Positions 60,045-64,000 of a stretch of 64,000 nucleotides of DNA are shown piece by piece (position 1 is the stretch's first letter; each line of letters begins with the position of its first letter). The translations under genes and the position numbers were made by a program. The DNA lies in the NCBI GenBank assembly GCA_030562215.1, contig JAUPFL010000001.1, positions 434,001 through 498,000 of the forward strand, given 5' to 3'. This stretch comes from Peribacillus frigoritolerans (GTDB lineage Bacteria > Bacillota > Bacilli > Bacillales > DSM-1321). The notes below the pieces were generated by a model that did not search any database, was not told the DNA's origin, and worked only from the letters and a program-made list of their open reading frames with translations.

Positions 60045-60907
60045 TCATACTGGCTGAAGAGCCAGCCCCTTTGATTAAACAGATATTCCAAGGCCTGCCT
60101 GAACGATAGAAAGGCTTTTACCTGATTTGCGAAATCAAGTTTGACGATCTCTTTCACGACATCAGGGGTGAAACCGACAAACATCGTTTCCGTTCCCATC
60201 AATGCCAGTGCCCCCACTAATTGATCCAGCAGGGAGAGCATATTGCTTTCCTTCGTAAAGGTAATTCCCGAGAAATCCATGATCAACACTTCCACATGCA
60301 GATCTGCACATTTTTGCAGCACCGTTGATTGCATCGACTCCATTCTCCAATCATCAATGCGTCCGATCAACGGTAAGAGCAGCACATCCTTTAATACGGT
60401 CTGAACAATCGGGGTGGACAATTCTTCCATGACTTCTTGGTTTTCTTTTATCTTCTGCAAAGAATCATTTGCCATTTTCGCCATTTCTTTATAATGATTC
60501 ACGTAACTGATACTCACACAGTGTATGAACTGGTCCAGGATTGCATCAATTATCGAGCTTGCCTTTAACAGAATTTCAATGGAGTAATAGCGATTGCTCA
60601 CCTCTTCTTCAATGAAACTCCAGAAAAGGTTACGCACAAGCTGTGCTTCCTCAATATTCTTATCTAAAGGAATGCCCATATCCACGATGCGCTTGCCTAT
60701 TTCCATACCCGTTATTTTCATGCTTTCCATCGCTTGTGCCTTTCCATGAATCAAGGCATCTGCATGAATTTGAATAAGTTTTGACCGTACCTCTTTACTG
60801 GTTTCTAAATCATAGAGCGGTTCCTCTTCTTCAAACAACTCGATATGCTCCACTAAGATATATTTAAATTTTTCAATTTTTTCGCCGATCATTCTTAATT
60901 CTTCCAT
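60045..60907 (-). CDS. RsbR-type STAS protein, frame altered near its end
   Basis: About 288 residues: an N-terminal globin-like helical region (LVRNLFWSFIEEEVSNRYYS) and a C-terminal STAS domain (STPIVQTVLKDVLLLPLIGR, VEVLIMDFSGITFTKESNML, ETMFVGFTPDVVKEIVKL). This is the layout of RsbR paralogues of the stressosome, which act in the SigB stress pathway. At the site where RsbR has the second phospho-Thr (Thr205), the sequence has Glu. As written the frame runs to 59951 through a terminator; one G near 60063 restores the end NQRGLALQPV at 60045. ATG 60907 follows GGGAGGT. Confidence 0.85.
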
Positions 60908-61052
60908 ATGGACCTCCCATACAGGGCTTTTATCACATTTTAGCAAATAATCAATGGTTAAGGATATAAAATCCTTCTATTACCAATATGATAATGGACG
61001 TTTACCCTTTTCTGCATAAGGGTATTATGATATATGACTTGGAGGGATAACC

Positions 61053-61195
61053 ATGAAAAAGATCAACAAGACTTCGAATCTGAAAACATGAGCGATTTAG
61101 TCGAACTCATAAACAGTAAAAATAACAGCCGCAGAATCTTGGATGTACTTCGGCGTAATAAAAAGGATAAAAGTAAAAACAAAGATAAAAAATGA
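61053..61195 (+). pseudogene. Small charged hypothetical protein, 48 aa, one frameshift
   Basis: GGAGGG precedes ATG 61053. With one A added to the five-base run after ATG the frame is MKKDQQDFESENMSDLVELI, NSKNNSRRILDVLRRNKKDK, ending at 61195 just at a terminator. Without it only 12 codons are read. Function unknown. Confidence 0.5.
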
Positions 61196-61227
61196 AAAAG
61201 CCCAGTCCAAAATGGCCTGGGTTTTTT
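61196..61227 (+). terminator. Terminator after the 48-aa gene
   Basis: AAAGCCCAG and CTGGGTTTTTT stem with a T run. Confidence 0.85.
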
Positions 61228-61240
61228 GAATGGATAAAAT

Positions 61241-61281
61241 AAAAGAGCTGGGTTTGTTTATTAAGCAAACCCCGCTCTTTC
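61241..61281 (-). terminator. Terminator of the 109-aa gene
   Basis: AAAGAGCTGGGTTTG and CAAACCCCGCTCTTT form a 15-bp stem with one mismatch. Confidence 0.8.
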
Positions 61282-61304
61282 ATCATTAAAAAATCGATAA
61301 GCCA

Positions 61305-61634
61305 CTACCTTTTTCTCCGGATTTCCTTCACATGGTTCCCTTCAATAGTAATATAGACTGTTTCATCAATTTTGTATGTTAAATAACGGTCACAATCAAT
61401 TTCCAACGTTTTCCCATTGTCGAACTTCATTGCGCAATTGGATCCCTCTTCGGTTTCCGTCACATCAATGACTTCGTTCGTCTTAAAACCGACTGCCTTG
61501 CCATCGGAGAAATGCGGATAGTATTTTTCAACAATCTGCACCTTTTGCAATCTGCCCGGACTTGTTAAGTATACAACGAATAATATAATTAAAACGGCTA
61601 TTAACCCAATGAGAATTACTGCTTTTCGTTTCAC
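61305..61634 (-). CDS. Membrane-anchored hypothetical protein, 109 aa
   Basis: An N-terminal helix (AVILIGLIAVLIILFVVYLT) anchors an extracellular domain of about 75 residues (VQIVEKYYPHFSDGKAVGFK, NGKTLEIDCDRYLTYKID) with two Cys. GTG 61634 follows GAGGGT. Not recognised. Confidence 0.6.
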   Translation of the reverse strand: MKRKAVILIGLIAVLIILFVVYLTSPGRLQKVQIVEKYYPHFSDGKAVGFKTNEVIDVTETEEGSNCAMKFDNGKTLEIDCDRYLTYKIDETVYITIEGNHVKEIRRKR

Positions 61635-61733
61635 TCTATCTATTACCCTCTTCTCTTATCAATCTATTATTCAATATCCATTTTCACTAGATTATATTCA
61701 GGATTCCGGAAAAACATGATAGAAAAGATCATT

Positions 61734-62925
61734 TTATTTAACGATTTTCACTTTTTCAACCATCATCGCACAAGCGGCAGCAAGGAGGATCAGAATGGAT
61801 ACAGCCGAGATGACCCCTCCCCAGCCGAACTTCATCAGGAATAAACCGCCGGATGCCCCCACTACACTTGATCCCGCATAGTAAAACAGGAGATATAATG
61901 CAGATGCTTGTGCCTTTTCACTTCTATCGGCCAAACTGCCGACCCAGCTGCTTGCAATTGAATGAGCTCCAAAAAAGCCAAATGTAAACAAGGCAAGCCC
62001 CATTATTTTCAGCAAGAGCGGATCCAGTAAGGTTAAAGGGCGCCCATCAGCATGATTGCGATTCCGATAAGAAGCACAAGCCTCCGACTATATTGATCGG
62101 CAAGCTTCCCCATCCATGTTGAACTAAATGTCCCCACAAGATAGATTATGAATATGAAGCCAATCAATGTCTGTGATAAATGATATGGCGGTCCCATTAA
62201 AGGTATACCCACAAAGTTATAAACGGTAACGAACGAGCCCATTAATAGGAAGGCCATGCCGAATAAGAGTACTAGTCTGTTATTCCTTAAGTTATTGATA
62301 AGGGAGGTTTTGATTCTCGACAATGAGACCCGTACACGGACAGCATGCTGCGAAGGCGGAAGCATCCACCAAAAAGCCAGACTGATGATCAAACTTAAAG
62401 CCCCAAGACTTCCAATCGCTATGTTCCATGAGAAATGGTCTGTCAGGACCCCGACAATCAGCCTGCCAGCCAATCCGCCGATACTCGAACCGCTTACATA
62501 GATCCCCATCACATAGCCAAGGCTTTTCGGATGAAACTCTTCATTGATATAGGCCATCGCAATTGCCGGGAAACCCGCAAGCACCGCTCCTTGAATCGCC
62601 CGTATTGCAATTAGTATGTATAGATCATCCTGGATGAAGCTGACACATATGGATAACAATGCAGACAGAGTGAGCGCCGTCCCCATTATTTTTTTCTATC
62701 GATATTTTCTGAGAAAAATGAAACAAGCAATAAACAGAGTGCAAGCGTTCCAGTTGCGAAAGATAATGTAAGACTTGCCATTGCAGGAGAGACTCCGAAT
62801 TGCTTTGCGAAAACCGGAATGACCGGTTGGGTACTATACAGATCCGCAAACGTTACAAAGCTACCAAGAAATAAAGCCAAGATTGTTTTCCTGAATGATT
62901 TACCAGCAGGCTCGATATAATTCAC
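61734..62925 (-). pseudogene. MFS transporter, YnfM-like, two frameshifts
   Basis: About 397 residues and 12 helices. ALFLGSFVTFADLYSTQPVI, the MFS loop after helix 2 (FSENIDRKKIMGTALTL), RAIQGAVLAGFPAIAMAYIN, SSIGGLAGRLIVGVLTDHFS and LADRSEKAQASALYLLFYY match the YnfM/inner-membrane transport group; substrates include drugs and arabinose-like sugars in relatives, not known here. Frames change near 62686 and 62020; both are repaired by single bases. GTG 62925 is the likely start, with a weak ribosome site. Confidence 0.85.
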
Positions 62926-63043
62926 TTTTGTTCAGACCCTTCGCTATTTAACTTTCCCCCTATGTTAATACGAACTTCCCGAGTTGTCTATTTCGTCACT
63001 TTTGTCCAAAGGGAAAGTTTTGTTCCAGCCATTCACAAAAAAA

Positions 63044-63065
63044 CCTTCACTGCTTGTAGTGAAAG
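63044..63065. terminator. Hairpin at left edge of family B repeat
   Basis: CCTTCACT and AGTGAAAGG around GCTTGT; its arms recur in the hairpin at 63341-63374. Confidence 0.65.
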
Positions 63066-63340
63066 GATTTCAGACTGTTGACAAATTGAAGAAAAGCAAA
63101 GCCTGCAGTTTTTCTAAAAAAACATTCCAGTTGATTTCAGAAATCCGCTCCCATTCCGCCGACTGTCTGTCAAGCCGAATCAAAGCAAGCGCCTGTGGGG
63201 TTTCGGCAAGCCAGTTATTCGGCAGGAGTGTCGCAAATTTCTTCAATCCAATAAGGGTTACAGGAAAAAACCATTAAGGATAACCTAATCGTAAACATGG
63301 TTTGAGATGAGACCTTTCCGTCCCCCTTTTCTGGACAAAC
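63066..63340 (-). repeat. Family B intergenic repeat, copy 4
   Basis: Boundary CAGACTGTTGACAAATTG, then AATCCGCTCCCATTCCGCC, GACTGTCTGTCAAGCCG, AAGCGCCTGTGGGGTTTCGG, GCAGGAGTGTCGCAAATTTC, end TGGACAAACTCAAA. It is the reverse complement of the 35 kb units over about 120 bp. Confidence 0.88.
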
Positions 63341-63374
63341 TCAAACCCTTCACTGTACTCAGTGAAGGGTTTGA
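63341..63374 (-). terminator. Terminator of the partial APC permease gene
   Basis: TCAAACCCTTCACT (63341-63354) and AGTGAAGGGTTTGA (63361-63374), a perfect 14-bp stem just after the stop codon. Confidence 0.85.
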
Positions 63375-63375
63375 G

Positions 63376-64000
63376 TTAATATGAACGTTTACCATCCTGC
63401 TCACTTTTTTTAAGGAGCCAGTACACTGGCATACCGATAATGAGGATGATCACCGAGTACAGGGCATTTAAAGGTGTTTGGATTAATGTGCTTAAAACAA
63501 TGTATATTGCACCAGCAATCGCCACGATGGGGATGATTGGGTAAAACGGCACTTTATAAGTTTTCGCATCCGGATCTTTTCTGCGCAATATGAAGACCGC
63601 ATAGAAGGCTAATCCATAAAAACAGAAGACAGAGAATACAGCCATATTGGTAAGTTTGTCAGGGTCTGTTGCAACCATCATGATGATTGCAATGATCACT
63701 TGCAATACCGTCGCATTTATAGGCGTTTTGAACTTGGGCGATATCTTTCCGATTTGTTTATGGCCTGGCATCATTTTATCAGTCGCCATCGCCAAGGTAA
63801 TGCGCGGAAAGGTCAAAAGCTTTCCGTTCAAGCAACCGAAGATTGAAATCGCAATTCCGATTGATATCAATTTCCCGCCCAATTCACCGAATAGCATCGT
63901 TGCTGCAACATTCGCTGCATTCGTACCATGGGCTATGATTCCCTCCGCCCCCAATACATGAAGCATGGCAAGATTCACAGCCAAGTAAGCGACCATGACC
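63376..64000 (-). CDS. APC-family amino acid permease, C-terminal part
   Basis: The last 206 residues of an amino acid-polyamine-organocation transporter; its 5' end is beyond the window. GTNAANVAATMLFGELGGKL, ISIFGCLNGKLLTFPRITLA, MATDKMMPG and FYGLAFYAVFILRRKDPDAK fit the LAT/SteT branch, exchangers of serine, threonine or aromatic amino acids. Five or so helices are visible. The stop is directly before a terminator stem. Confidence 0.85.
   Translation of the reverse strand, partial: VMVAYLAVNLAMLHVLGAEGIIAHGTNAANVAATMLFGELGGKLISIGIAISIFGCLNGKLLTFPRITLAMATDKMMPGHKQIGKISPKFKTPINATVLQVIIAIIMMVATDPDKLTNMAVFSVFCFYGLAFYAVFILRRKDPDAKTYKVPFYPIIPIVAIAGAIYIVLSTLIQTPLNALYSVIILIIGMPVYWLLKKSEQDGKRSY

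Overview
The window looks like chromosomal DNA from a moderately AT-rich, spore-forming Bacillaceae, most like Peribacillus or a close Bacillus relative. The basis is gene content: a B. subtilis-type glp locus with antiterminator, an S-box in front of a YxjG-type methyltransferase, KinA/KinE-type kinase, CwlJ, PurT, a Zur regulon with spare ribosomal proteins, a SigO/RsoA/YvrJ locus, TTG and GTG starts behind strong AAGGAGG sites, and CcpA, PerR and Zur boxes. The genus is inferred. No tRNA, rRNA, transposase, prophage or CRISPR array was seen.

Layout. 0-5 kb: 5' end of glpF with its CcpA and GlpP control region, glpP, an S-box yxjG, a degenerate M50-like membrane protein and a CaiB-family racemase. 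5-9.5 kb: lysine-type permease, secreted thermolysin-like protease, SET-domain protein. 10-19 kb: nagZ, a TrmB regulator divergent from a TSUP permease, SDR, ppiB, YhfP-like reductase, PAS sensor kinase, damaged cwlJ. 19-22 kb: VOC epimerase-like protein and alkaline phosphatase. 22-25 kb: zinc-starvation island (yciC, zinc-free L33 and S14, an unassigned flavoprotein, three Zur boxes). 25-35 kb: small proteins, an alkaline phosphatase remnant, purT, a candidate small RNA, LysM-M14 peptidase, katA with PerR box, TetR. 35-44 kb: YvlD-like protein, secreted nuclease, ProY-like permease, DUF4349 lipoprotein, very large YfkN-type nucleotidase. 44-54 kb: a peptide and cyclic-amide catabolic block (OPT transporter, IclR, HyuB, HyuA, class V PLP enzyme, M24 peptidase). 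54-64 kb: DinB, double GNAT, yvrJ/sigO/rsoA, penicillin acylase, RsbR-like STAS protein, MFS and the start of an APC permease.

The dominant technical feature is more than 40 single-base frameshifts across roughly half of the genes, nearly all explained by one missing base in a short homopolymer and hitting conserved genes such as rpsN, ppiB and katA. This most likely reflects sequence error rather than gene decay. I therefore give one full-length entry per gene, labelled pseudogene where the frame is broken, and mark separately the few loci with real internal deletions (cwlJ, the second alkaline phosphatase, a glycosyltransferase).

Most interesting biology: two dispersed copies of a two-hairpin RNA element placed 7 bases after a -10 box, with compensatory stem changes and a downstream terminator, so they look like a small-RNA pair; a flavoprotein of unknown role inside a Zur regulon; a hyuA-hyuB-iclR-OPT operon with a triple half-site operator; two families of intergenic repeats placed between terminator hairpins; and two short tandem arrays with exact 21- and 22-bp periods.
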